Shown here: positions 34,205 through 45,606 of the stretch, piece after piece | Layout: each line of letters begins with the position of its first letter | Position numbering within the stretch: position 1 is the first letter of the stretch | NCBI GenBank assembly: GCA_017311315.1 | Contig: CM029620.1 | Coordinates: 3,148,056 to 3,212,055 of the forward strand | Source of the DNA: Dendrocalamus latiflorus | Lineage: Eukaryota; Streptophyta; Magnoliopsida; Poales; Poaceae | Direction: 5' to 3' | Length of the DNA stretch: 64,000 nt | Made by a program: the position numbers and the translations under genes | Notes under the pieces: generated by a model | Told to the model about the DNA's origin: nothing | The model's database searches: none | Seen by the model: the letters and a program-made list of their open reading frames with translations, nothing else

Positions 34205-35670
34205 ATGGTGAACACAAGGAGGAATGTCAACGACAACGCCAACAACACCGGAGCACAAGGAAGTTAGTCTGCTCCCATCCCTCCTCCTCCGCTAGCAGCT
34301 GGACCCGACTGGGCTCAAATGATGGCAAATCAAAATCAGTTGATTCAACTGTTAGCTCAAGCTATCAACAACCCTGCTCAGCATGCTCCTCAGCCACCAG
34401 CTCAAGCTCCTCAAAACCGGATGTCAGAAGTTTTGAGGATAAGGCCTCCAACCTTCTCAAGTAGTGCCGAGCCAATGGATGCTGATGATTGGCTCCGCGC
34501 AATTGGCAAGAAGTTGGATATTCTGCAATGCACTGATCGAGAAAGGGTCTTGTTTGCCTCTCACCAGCTAAATGGACCTGCATCCGAGTGGTGGGATACC
34601 TTGATTGCTTCTCATGCCAACCCTCAGGCCATTTCATGGAATGAGTTTGTTCAGAGTTTCCGCAAGGCTCATATTCCATCTGGCACCATTACCCTGAAGA
34701 AGAAGTGTTGTGGCTACAGACCAAACAGAGAGAGAGATGGTAGTGGAGAGTGATGAAGATAAGTGTGATTGCCCGGGTTCTCCCCATGGCTTACTCGTAT
34801 ATATACCTACACATTGAGGAGTGCTTTTACAATTATACCCTTACATCTGGTTATCCCCTCTAGGGGCAGTTATGTCATTACACATGGCCTATTCTGGGCC
34901 TTATAATCTCCTACCAGGCCTGCTGGCTTAGGTGGGGGCCATCCCTACGACAGGAGCCTCTCATGGTAAAGGGCTTCACAAGGCCGAAGCCATGTTGCCG
35001 AGTCTTTTGGCCCCCTCCGTCCCCGCGGCCTGTGAACGTTTCCAAGCTTCCGGAGCTGCGCTGTAGCCGAATCAGACGTGCGCGCTGCTGAGACGCTCGG
35101 ACTTCCGGGCGTCCACGTGGTGCAGCGTGCTTGGCGTGGTGCGGGCGTTGAGGCATCGTGACCATTAATATGGCGGCGGACTTCCGGCGGTTGGACTTCC
35201 GCCGGTTGGTTCCCCTGCTGATGGGGGTATATATATGGCGCTGGTGGGGCGTTGCTCCTGCGTATATTGTGATAGAAGCTGCTCCCCTAAAATGGGCCCC
35301 TGCCGTGCATCAACATTCCTGGGTGACGCTGAGCGGCTTGGGGAATGTTGATGCACAGAAGGAGGTCTATTTTTCCTGGGAGCTTGATCAGCGCCGGTTA
35401 TCGACAGCCAGCCGCGCTTCCTGACCCCGCACCGCGCTTCCGTGGGCGACAGCGAGGTCTGCCCTGTTTTTCTTAACAGGCCTACCTACAGTCGGTGTTC
35501 CTGAGGGAGCCCGCCGACACCACCTTATATGTTGATGCACTGTAGGTGGTCTGTTAAGAAAAACGAGGTAGATTTCGCAGGACAAGACTCCCGTCTTTGC
35601 TGCGCCCCGGCGAAGTGGACTCGCACGCTCCGTCCCCTACCGTTCGGACGGGTGGCAGCGAAGCTGGCGC

Positions 35671-36078
35671 CTAGTCGAAGTAGACGTGCGCGCACTCCGC
35701 CCCTGCCCTTCGAACGGGTGCAGGCGGGGTCGTCGGTACCCCCGACGGGCGGGTCGGCGCGGGGACGACCGCGTCGCGTGGTCCCGAGCTACCGGTCGCT
35801 CCGTCGTGGCTACCCCGAACCGCCTGGTCCGCGCCGCCGGCGAGGGTTGCAGTGGGGGTGGCGAGGTCGGCTGTCGTTGCGTCGGCGGGGTCGGTTGTCG
35901 CCGCACCCGTGGCGGGGTGGGTCGTTGCGGTGCGAACGTCGACGTCTCCGGCTACCGAGCCTGCATCGGCGCCCGCGTCCGCCGCTGCTGATGCCGAAGC
36001 CCTGGTACTCATACGACGCTCCGGCCCGGCCGCCTTCTTTCCCTTCGCCGCCGCTGAAGAAGCTTTTTTCGGTGCCAT
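35671..36078 (-). pseudogene. gag: Remnant Tat gag N-terminus in nested element
   Basis: The minus-strand frame starts at 36078 with a Lys/Ala-rich N-terminus (MAPKKASSAAAKGKKAAG), followed by Ala/Thr/Asp-rich low-complexity sequence. It runs on into the GC-rich repeat, where it ends as a chimeric tail. The position just after the primer-binding site suggests the N-terminus of gag, which is outside the window for the Tat element at 1-13426. No capsid domain is present. Confidence 0.5.
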
Positions 36079-36113
36079 CCTTCTTCTTCGGTCTTCAGGC
36101 TTGTCCCCGTCCT

Positions 36114-36130
36114 CCCCACGGACGGCGCCA
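36114..36130 (-). other. Primer-binding site candidate of nested element
   Basis: TGGCGCCGTCCGTGGGG on the minus strand, two bases from the LTR at 36133. The same start occurs next to the LTR at 62198. The tRNA was not determined. Confidence 0.65.
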
Positions 36131-37093
36131 ACTGTTGTGGCTACAGACCAAACAGAGAGAGATGGTAGTGGAGAGTGATGAAGATAAGTGTGATTGCCCG
36201 GGTTCTCCCCATGGCTTACTCGTATATATACCTACACATTGAGGAGTGCTTTTACAGTTATACCCTTACATCTGGTTATCCCCTCTAGGGGCAGTTATGT
36301 CATTACACATGGCCTATTCTGGGCCTTATAATCTCCTACCAGGCCTGCTGGCTTAGGTGGGGGCCATCCCTACGACAAGAAGGAATTCAGAGCTCTACGT
36401 CAAGGAAGCCGCACAGTGAATGAGTACCTGCAAAAGTTCAATCAATTGGCGCGCTATGCACCAGAAGATGTGGCTACCGATGAAGCCAAGCAAGAAAGAT
36501 TTTTGGAGGGCCTGAATGACAATATTTCTGTCCAGTTGATATCAAGTGACTATGCGGACTTTCATCAGTTGATTAGCAAAGCCATTCGCCAGGAGGGAAA
36601 GTTTGTAGAGATAGAAAACCGGAAGAGAAGGATGGCCACGCAAAAGGCTAACCCTGGAGGTTTTCCCAAGCCCCGTAGTACCCCACCTCAGGTTGGGCAG
36701 TTCAAGCCGCACTCCAGCAACTTTAAGCCTCAATCAAGCAGCTTCAGGCCAGCAGCTAACCGGCCAACTTTCCAAGCCAACCGCCCCAAACATCAGGCAG
36801 CTTCTGTTCCTCTTACCGGTGGTCAAGCTCAGAAAAGTACTACTACATCTGATGGAGTGACCTGTTTCTATTGCAAGGAAACAGGGCATTATGCTAAGTC
36901 TTGCCCCAAGAAGCTTCAAGCTGCAGCTAATGCAAATGCTTCGGGAGGTCAGAATCAAGGTCAGCAGTTCAAGAAGCCAGAAAACTATGTTAAGGGACGT
37001 GTGAACCACATCACCGCTGAAGAAGCTCAGGCTGCACCAGACGTCGTATTGGGTATGTTCCTTGTAAACCCAGTACCAGCTTCAGTTCTTTTC

Positions 37094-37837
37094 GATTCCG
37101 GAGCTTCCCATTCCTTTATTTCCTTGGATTTTGTGGTTAAGAATGGGTTGGGTATGGTTTCTCTTAGTACACCCATGATAGTTCTCTCCCCTGGAGCGGA
37201 GATGAGAACAAGGACCTTATGTCCGAGAATAGAGCTAATCATAAATGAAGTTCTGTTCCTAGCAGACTTAATAGTATTGGAATCTCAGGGATTGGATGTA
37301 ATTCTCGGCATGAACTGGTTAGCCAAGAACAATGGTCAGATTAATTGTGCTACCCGATCCATAACCCTCACCAATGATCAAGGAGTAGAAGTAAACTTTT
37401 CCCCTGAAACCCCTGCAGAAGGAGAATGTGTTCTCACTCATCTTCAAGTACAAGAAGAAATACCCGTAGTACGGGAATACCCAGATGTATTTCCGGAGGA
37501 TTTACAAGGGATGCCACCAGATAGGGAAATTGAGTTTGTGATTGACCTAGTCCCCGGCACGGCCCCAATTTCCAAGAGACCGTACCGTATGCCAGCTAAT
37601 GAGTTAGCCGAGTTGAAGAAACATATTCAAGAATTGGAGGATAAAGGGTATATTTGACCAAGTTCTTCACCTTGGGGTGCACCTGTTTTGTTCGTCAAGA
37701 AAAAGGATGGAAGCATGAGAATGTGTGTGGATTACAGAGCACTTAATGAGGTTACCAAAAAGAACAAGTATTCGTTGCCCAGGATCGATGATCTGTTCGA
37801 CCAGCTGAAGGGAGCCAGTGTCTTCTCCTAGATAGAT
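37094..37837 (+). pseudogene. pol: Chromovirus protease and start of reverse transcriptase
   Basis: The aspartic protease site D-S-G-A is at 37094-37105 (LFDSGASHSFIS), with the second conserved segment VILGMNWL near 37300. The frame continues into RT but is stopped by a TGA at 37655-37657, where the family usually has Arg, and by a TAG at 37829-37831. Between the two stops the frame carries the RT segment GAPVLFVKKKDGSMRMCVDY. The TGA would be explained by a C-to-T change in a CpG. Confidence 0.88.
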
Positions 37838-40351
37838 TTGAGATCAGGATATCACCAGTTGAAGATCCGTGCGGAAGATATCCCTAAAACTGCATTCTCT
37901 ACTCGTTATGGACATTATGAGTTCACTGTCATGTCCTTTGGACTAACAAATGCGCCTGCTTACTTCATGAGCATGATGAATAGTGTATTCATGGAGTATT
38001 TAGATAAGTTTGTTGTAATCTTCATAGATGACATTCTTATCTATTCCAAGAATGAAGAAGAGCATGAGAATCATCTTCGAATAATCCTGGGAAAGCTTAG
38101 AGAGCATCAGCTTTATGCCAAATTCAGTAAATGTGAATTTTGGCTAAAGGAGGTTGCTTTTCTTGGTCATATTGTGACAGCTGAAGGAATTGCAGTGGAT
38201 CCCTCCAAGGTGCAAGCCGTAATGGAATGGCAGCCACCCAAGTCAGTAACAGAAGTCAGAAGTTTCCTTGGACTTGCTGGTTACTATCACCGCTTCATAG
38301 CAGGATTTTCAGAGTTAGCCAAGCCCATGACTCAGCTTCTGAAGAAAGAAAAGAAGTTCGAATGGACGAAAGCCTGTGAACAGAGTTTCCAGACTCTCAA
38401 GAATAAGCTAGTTTCAGCCCCAGTGCTTATACTACCCGATGTGCATAAGGATTTTGAAGTTTTCTGTGACGCCTCCCGTCAAGGTTTGGGATGTGTTCTT
38501 ATGCAAGAAGGCAGAGTGGTAGCCTATGCATCACGCCAGCTAAGACCACATGAGTGCAATTATCCTACTCATGACTTGGAACTAGCAGCCGTAGTGCATG
38601 CTTTGAAGATCTGGCGTCATTACCTCATCGGTAATCGTTGTGAAGTATACACAGATCACAAGAGTTTGAAATACATTTTCACTCAAGCAGAACTTAATTT
38701 AAGGCAGCGCAGATGGTTAGAGTTGATCAAGGATTATGATATTGGAATTCATTATCATCCCGGCAAAGCAAATGTCGTGGCAGACGCGCTAAGCAGAAGG
38801 TCTTATGCAAACAGTGTGTTGTCAAAAGAAGATCAGATCCGACTTCGGGAAGGAATCTCCCGTTTAAGTATAAACCCGGCGAATCAAGGTTTTCTCTCAG
38901 CCCTAGAGATTCAACCTACTTTACCCGATCAAATCAAGGAAGCCCAAAAGGTGGATGAAGATATTCAAGAAATCAGGAAAAATATGAGAAGAGGCAAAGC
39001 GCCAGGATTCAGTGAAGATGAGAATGGGACCGTCTGGTTTGAAAACCGTATTTGTGTGCCCAATAATCAAGAGATCAAGAAAGCGATTTTGCAAGAAGCC
39101 CATGAAACTCCATATTCAATTCACCCAGGTCGTACCAAGATGTACCAGGACCTTAGGGAAAGATACTGGTGGGTCAGTATGAAGAGGGAAATTGCAGAGT
39201 TTGTTGAAACTTGTGATACCTGCCAGAAAGTCAAGGCAGAGCATCAGAAACCTGCAGGACTTTTGCAACCCTTACCAATACCAGATTGGAAGTGGGAAGA
39301 GATTGGTATGGATTTCATAACCGGACTCCCTAGAACTCAATCCGGCTATGACTCAATCTGGGTGATAATTGACAGCTTGACCAAAGTAGCTCATTTCATC
39401 CCAGTCAAGACTACTTACTCTGGAAGTAAGTTAGCTGAGATTTACATGGCTAGAATTGTGTGTTTGCATGGAGTTCCGAAAAAGATAGTATCAGACAGAG
39501 GTAGTCAGTTTACTTCCAAGTTTTGGCAGAAACTTCATGAAGAGTTCGGGAGTGAGCTTAATTTCAGTACGGCTTATCATCCCCAAACAGATGGGCAGAC
39601 AGAGCGAGTGAATCAAGTGCTAGAGGATATGTTGAGAGCATGTGCTCTGGATTTTGGAAATAGTTGGGATCGCTCATTACCCTATGCTGAGTTCTCTTAC
39701 AACAACAGTTATCAGGCTAGTTTGCAGATGGCACCTTTTGAAGCACTGTATGGCAGGAAGTGCAGAACACCCTTGCATTGGGAACAGTCTGGAGAATTCC
39801 AAGATGCGGGACCAACCCTACTTCAAGATGCTGAAGAAAAAGTGAGGAAGATCAAAGACAGATTAAAGATAGCTCAATCCAGGCAGAAGAGTTATGCCGA
39901 TAATCGTCGTCGAGACCTGACTTTTGAAGTTGGGGACTATGTGTATCTTAGAGTATCTCCGCTCAAAGGAGTTAGAAGATTCCAAGCCAGGGGAAAGCTT
40001 GCACCAAGATTTGTTGGGCCATTCAAGATCTCAAGTCGCAAAGGAGAAGTTGCATACCAGTTGGAATTGCCGCCAAGCATGTCAGGTGTGCACAACGTCT
40101 TTCATGTCTCTCAGCTGAAGAAATGTCTCAGAGTGCCCGCAGAACAAGCAGACCTAGAAACCCTTGATCTTCAGGAGGATCTCACCTATCAAGAGCAACC
40201 GATCAAGATTCTTGAGACAGCCGAGCGTCAGACTAGAAGAAAGACTATCAGATTCTACAGAGTTCAATGGAGCAATCACACCGAAGACGAAGCGACTTGG
40301 GAGCGAGAAGAAGATCTGAAAGCCAACCATCCCCATCTCTTTGCTAGCTAG
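37838..40351 (+). pseudogene. pol: Chromovirus RT, RNase H, integrase and chromodomain
   Basis: An 837-codon open stretch following the TAG at 37829-37831. It contains RT with the F-I-D-D catalytic motif at 38021-38032 and RNase H with the first D at 38468-38470 (VFCDASRQGLG). Integrase has its zinc-binding region near 39119-39230 and D,D-35-E residues at 39311-39313, 39494-39496 and 39602-39604. A chromodomain lies at about 40190-40345 (PIKILETAERQ, then EATWEREEDL). The chromodomain is thought to guide integration to marked heterochromatin. All catalytic residues are present; only upstream stops prevent its synthesis as part of the polyprotein. Confidence 0.93.
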
Positions 40352-40378
40352 TGCAAATCTCGAGGGCGAGATTTCTTT

Positions 40379-40390
40379 AAGGGGGGTAGG
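40379..40390 (+). other. Polypurine tract of chromovirus
   Basis: AAGGGGGGTAGG two bases before the 3' LTR. Confidence 0.9.
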
Positions 40391-40392
40391 TT

Positions 40393-43300
40393 TGTAACAT
40401 CCCAAAAATTTTATTTGGCTTTTATTGGTTTTCTGGAGTTTATTTGGATTTATCTGGATTTTATTTCAAAATCAAAAGCAAGAAAATGTATTTAAAATAT
40501 TTTATTAAAGCCAAAAAAAAGTTTAGTTTCATTTTTCTAACCTTCCCTAATTTTTAGTTAATTTTTGAGAATTTTCTGGAATTAAGAATCAATTTTAAAG
40601 GTTAAAAAGTATTTTATAAAATTATTAAATGCCAGTCTGAAATTAAAAATATTTTTCCTAAGTCTAAAATGCCTCCAGGAATTATTATGAATTTTCCTAA
40701 AATTTTTAGGCTTAAAATACTAATTTTTAAGTGTTTATAAAGTTATCTAGCATTTCTGGAAATTAAAACGAATTTTAAAAGCCAAAAACACCTCGGGCTG
40801 ACACGTGGCGCAACCAGATCGCATCCGCCCCACCGCCCGATCTAATCTGGGCCCTCCGTGGCCACTTACCCCTTCGGTTGGGATCCAACGTCCCGATCTC
40901 CTTCGTGCGCACGTGGCTCAAATCCGGTCGTCCGCCCTCCCCTCTCTCCTCTCTCTCACGCCGACAGCCGGGGCCGCACCCTTTCTTCCTCCTCCCCTTC
41001 TTCCCCAACCGGCCGGCCTCCATTAACACCCCACCCGAGCTTTAAAAGCTTCGGTTACTCCTTCCCTCGGCCGGCAAATGAAGCCATTAATGGCCCTTAA
41101 GCCACCGCTCTAGTAACCGCCCCACCTCCGCCCGTTTCCCGTCGGCTTAAAGCCCTCTCGCCGTTATAAAGCTCTTCCCCCCGAGCCCATCCTTCCCTCC
41201 TTTGCCTCCCCCGTGCGCCGCCACCTCTTTCCCGCTCCTTCCCGAGCCGAATTGGCCCCCGAATCGTGCAATCCGTCCGCCGCCCATGCGAGCTCCAGCG
41301 AGAAATCGCCGTCGCTCCGGTCCCTCCCGCGCCTCGCCGTTGACGTCTTCACGACCCCCGTGCGCCGGCGACCATCTTCCCCCTCTCCATCGAGCGACGC
41401 CGCCACCGGAGCCCCGTCGACGCCGAAGACCCGTGCGCCGCCGCCGCCAACCTCGCCGCCGACCCCTTTCCCGCACCTCTCGGACCCCGTACGCAGGTGA
41501 GCCCAAACCCCCGCCTCCCCCTCTTGCCGTTGCACAACACCGCCACCGCCGCCTGGCGCCGGAGCGCCGGCGAGCCGCACCGCCCGTCGCCGCCTTCGGC
41601 CGGCGCCGCCCCGTCAGCACGCGCGCCCGCGTGGCAGGCCGCGTGGCGCCGCGTGGTCGCCCCGTCAGCGCCTGGCCGCCACCTCCTCCTTGGGCCACGT
41701 CGGCCATGGACCGAGCCCACGGTGGACCAAGCCGACCCGTGAACCTACTCCACCATGAACCGGCCCCACTTGTCAGAGAGATAAACCCTTTTTCAGTATA
41801 AAAATAATTCAACCTGAAAAATAAAATAGATGCTGACGTCATAATTGGAATTTTCAGTAGAAAAATAATGCAGAAAACTAGTCTTTTTCTTTTTCTTTAG
41901 ATTTAAACTTCCGAAGGCCATAACTTATTCATTTTAACTCCGATTTAACTCGTTCAAATTTCTAATTTTTCTAAAATCCTAAGCTACCCATTTCTGGACT
42001 CTTTTTAAATTTTTGGATTTTATTTGAATTTTGTTTGAATTTTCTTTTGGTTCTTCGCGTGTAGATTACGACGAATCCGGAGAGTATTTCTTCGACGAAT
42101 CGCAGCAAGACTTCGAGCAAGGCAAGTTACACCTTTGACCATGTTGATCCCAGTAATTTAAATTATTTATGTTATTTTTAAATTAATATGCATGCGTACT
42201 TTTATTCAAACTAGTTCAAATGTGATTTAAACTTTAGTTATGCCGAATTCCTTTGTGGATGGCCAATCTTGATATTGAACGAACATACCTTGTCACCATA
42301 GATGAAAACCTAGTTGGTACATTAGTATTGACTAGAACATTTTATAGAATTGCTTAGCCATGCTTAGATTAATTTAGGTGGGAAGAATGGTTTCACACAA
42401 AATGATGGTTTATAAAATTTATTCTTGACTTTGGTGAGTCAAGAAAGTCTATGAAATTTTGATAAAATAAAATGTACAAAACCTGTTTTAGACTTAGGTA
42501 TTGGTATGGTGGTGGGTGCTTGCTGGCATGCGTCATAGTTGTTGACTCGATGTTGACTGCCAGGCACAAGGGGTATGCGGGTAGGCCTAAGTTAAATTAA
42601 GGACCGGTCTGTGATCTACTAATACAAAGTCACACCGTACTACCACAAGTCTGGTATGGGACAGATCTGGCTAAGTAATTTGTGAAGTTCCATTTTAGTT
42701 TCGCTATAGGCTGAATGTGAGCGTGGCGTAGGCCATGAGAAGTCTCACATGGCACAAGAGGGGGCTCCAACGTGTGGATTCATGTTGTGGTGAAACCTTA
42801 GTGGCGGCATGGCTAATTTGGTAATGGAACATTGGAACAGCCTTATCATGATCTCCTCGGCCGCACACCTAAGGAAGTGTGTTAACCCAGTGGCAAAACA
42901 GGAGAACATGTCTTGTGGGTAAAGTTGTACACCTCTGCAGAGGAATAAACTATCCTGGATAGCCGTGTCCACGGTCAAGGACATGCTTAGTATGGTTTTT
43001 CACGGATTAGAATTTGGTTTTTATAAAATTTGGTTTATGGAAATTTGTTAATCTTTTGGAAAGATGGTCCGGGTGGGATACCCGTGGATAGGTTAGTGTC
43101 AGGTTGTTGCCTGCACTAACGTTATTATTTTGTTAAATCTTGTTATTGTATCAAATTTAGCTTTTGCACTTACGTTATTGTATTTAATTCAATAATGCTG
43201 TTTATGCAAATGAACCATATTATGCTTTCCTTTGTAATCCCTTATGCATGCATCAAATCTGTTATATCTCCTGGTGTAACTTGTGGAGTACTTTATGTGC

Positions 43301-43627
43301 TCACCTTGCTATAAACAATGTTGCCAGAGGACGACGACGTCGACTTTGTTGGGGATTGCGACGAATAGGCCACGTCTTACAGTCAATTCACCTTGTGGGA
43401 AGGCAGGATGGGCTGCTCCTTTTATTTATCTTCCGCTATTTACTTTTATGTTTGGCCATGAAGCCACCTTATTGTAAACTTGGCCATAAGGCCCGTACTT
43501 TTGCTTTATAATAAAGTTTGGTTATCATGCATGATATGTATCATTGTTCAATCTGTGTGCACTAGCTTTTCCTGGGATAGTGCGAATAACACAGAGGGTT
43601 CTGGAGTTGTTGCTCCGGGTCCCGACA
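40393..43627 (+). mobile_element. 3' LTR of chromovirus
   Basis: 3,235 bp. Collinear with the 5' LTR except for two mid-sized indels (near 41164 and 42525-42580) and scattered substitutions. Confidence 0.93.
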
Positions 43628-45184
43628 GCGTGACACTTTCTCCATGACCTGTTCCATCTGAAACTACAAACTCCATTCGTACAAAATTGAGGCACGAAAT
43701 GAGCAGAGTGCCAAACACCCTGAATGGGGTTCATATGCGCCCTAACCCATTTCAGCATGCATTTCAAATCTATCTGGGTTGGTGTTCAACTTTCGTCGAC
43801 GAGGGGTTCTCTTATGACGTGCAAACAACACGAACGCAAAATCTTGGCACGCAATGGAACTGAGAGCCAACACCACGAATGATGTTCATATGTGTCCTAC
43901 CTCATTTTGACATGTACAACGTATCCATCCATGTCGGTGCGAAACATTCCCCCACGACGGGCTCCATGTGCAAATCAAACTATAGGCGCACAAAAACTAG
44001 GCACGTACTGAAATTGCGTACCAAACTCCACGAATGGAGTTTATATGTGTCCTATCTCATATTGGTATGTATTTCAAATCCGTTTGAGCCACTGTGAAAC
44101 TTTCCACCACGATGGATTGCAGCTGAAACTACGAACTCCGTCTGTACGAAATAGAGCCACGACATGAAACTGAGTACCAAATACCCCGAATGGAGTTCAC
44201 ATGCAGCCTAGGTCACTTTTTCATGCATTTTGAATTCGTCGGAGTCAGTATGAATATACAAACTCTATTCACACGAAATCGAGGCATGAAATGAAGCTAA
44301 GTGCCAAACACCGCGAATAGAGTTCATATGCATCCTAGCTCAGTTCGCCGTGCATTTCGAATCCGTCTGAGTCAGTGTTAAATGTTCCTCCGCGACGAGT
44401 TCCAATTGAAACTACAAACTGCATCACACCAAATTGAGGCAAGAAATGAGACTGAAGGCCGAACACCCCGACTAGAGTTCATATGCGCCCTAACTAATTT
44501 TGGCATGCGTTTGGGATCCATCCGAGTAGGTGTGAAACTTTCCTCCACGGTGGTTGTAACTGAAACAACAAACTCCATGCACACAAAATCGTGGCATACA
44601 ATTAAACTGGTTGTGAAACGCCTCGAATGGAGTTCATATGCACCGTACATCATTCGGCATGCATTTTGAATCTGCCTGAGTTGGAGTGAAACTTTCTCAA
44701 CGACGGGTTCCAACTGCTACTACAGTGCCATCCACACGAAATCAATGCGTGAAAAGAAACTAAGTGAAAAACACCTCGAATGGAACTCATGTACACCCTA
44801 GCTCATTTTGGCATGCATTTCGATTTCATCCGGGTCGGTATGACACTTTCCCCTATGACGAGTTCCATCTGAAACTTCAATCTCTATTCATACGAAATCA
44901 AGTCACGTAATGAAACTGAGCGCCAGCACCCCGAATGGAATTCGTATGCACCCTAGCAGACTTCAACATTTATTTTGAATCCGTCTAGGTCGGTGTGAAA
45001 GTTTCCTCCACGGCGGGTTCTAATTGGAAGTAGAAACTCCATTCCAACAAAATCAAGGCCCGAAACAAAATTAAGTGTCAAACACCCAGAATGGAGTGTA
45101 GATATGATGTAGCTCATTTTGGCATGCGTTTCGAATCCGTCCAACTTGGTGTGAAACTTAACTCAATGACGGGTACCATTGGAC
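43628..45184 (+). repeat. Satellite array segment 4
   Basis: Resumes in phase after the chromovirus (GCGTG shared with segment 3) and includes the marker monomer at 44322. It ends at the TGGAC target site of the next Copia insertion. Confidence 0.95.
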
Positions 45185-45606
45185 TGTTAGTGATATGCCC
45201 TAGAGGCAACATGGAGATGTTATATATATCACATACTATGTTTATGATGCATTAGTTTGTTCCTTGAAATAGACATTATCATTATTGATCAATGAGTATG
45301 TGACTTATTCATGGGACTCTTAATGCCAAAATGTTGCTATTTCTAAATGATCCCTAATTATATATCATATGAGGAACAAATATGATTCAAAGATCAGCAT
45401 ATGTATTGATTGATGATCATGTCTCATGGATCATGGTATGGAGATACCAAATCAATAATATGGACATGTGAACATATGTTGGATAGACCCGCCATGAGAC
45501 ACTGCAGAGATTCCATGTGTCATCAGTTGGTCTCAAGTAGTGTTTACGTGGAATCCTTAGACTTGAGATCATCATGGTTCCCAACATGCGTAGTAGCTTA
45601 TTTTGG
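45185..45606 (+). mobile_element. Truncated 5' LTR of Copia locus
   Basis: Matches the first ~420 bp of the family LTR. It breaks off at TTTGG (45602-45606), a word shared with the integrase sequence it is joined to. Confidence 0.92.

Larger units (their letters stand above)
34701..36382 (-). mobile_element. Nested 1.67-kb Tat deletion derivative with two LTRs, TSD AGAAG
   Basis: The element is 34706-36377, flanked by perfect AGAAG at 34701-34705 and 36378-36382. LTRs of 247 bp (34706-34952) and 245 bp (36133-36377) start TGTTGTGGCTACAG on the plus strand and are the inverted form of the Tat LTRs at 15799 and 17622. On the minus strand the order is LTR, primer-binding site, a gag N-terminus (36078 down to about 35720), one to two units of the ~65-bp GC-rich repeat, a hairpin-rich region, the pre-LTR region and the second LTR. 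All of pol is absent. It is a non-autonomous derivative of the Tat family, inserted in gag of the chromovirus. Confidence 0.93.
34205..37093 (+). pseudogene. gag: Chromovirus gag, interrupted
   Basis: The start ATG at 34205-34207 is followed by a basic region, then a TAG at 34265-34267. The capsid part runs to 34705 (motifs near DADDWLRAIGKKLD and ASEWWDTL) and resumes at 36383 after the nested element (NEYLQKFNQLARYAP). The C-terminal nucleocapsid part has a zinc knuckle CX2CX4HX4C at 36863-36904. Gag assembles the particle and packages RNA. The split by a 1,672-bp insertion and the early stop make this copy non-functional. The frame continues into the protease. Confidence 0.9.
29908..43632 (+). 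mobile_element. Ty3/gypsy Tekay-like chromovirus, complete with TSD GCGTG
   Basis: The element spans 29913-43627 (13,715 bp), flanked by perfect GCGTG duplications at 29908-29912 and 43628-43632. Parts: 5' LTR 29913-33153, initiator-Met primer-binding site 33158-33169, an ORF upstream of gag, gag-pol with protease, RT, RNase H, integrase and C-terminal chromodomain, polypurine tract 40379-40390, and 3' LTR 40393-43627. The long LTR beginning TGTAACATCCC and the C-terminal chromodomain indicate the Tekay/Del group of chromoviruses. A 1.67-kb LTR element is nested in gag, and three stop codons interrupt the polyprotein. Confidence 0.95.

Noticed and set aside
45410..45606. Authentic N-terminus for the 809-codon Copia frame
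   Set aside because: This portion aligns to LTR DNA of other copies and is joined to integrase by a deletion.
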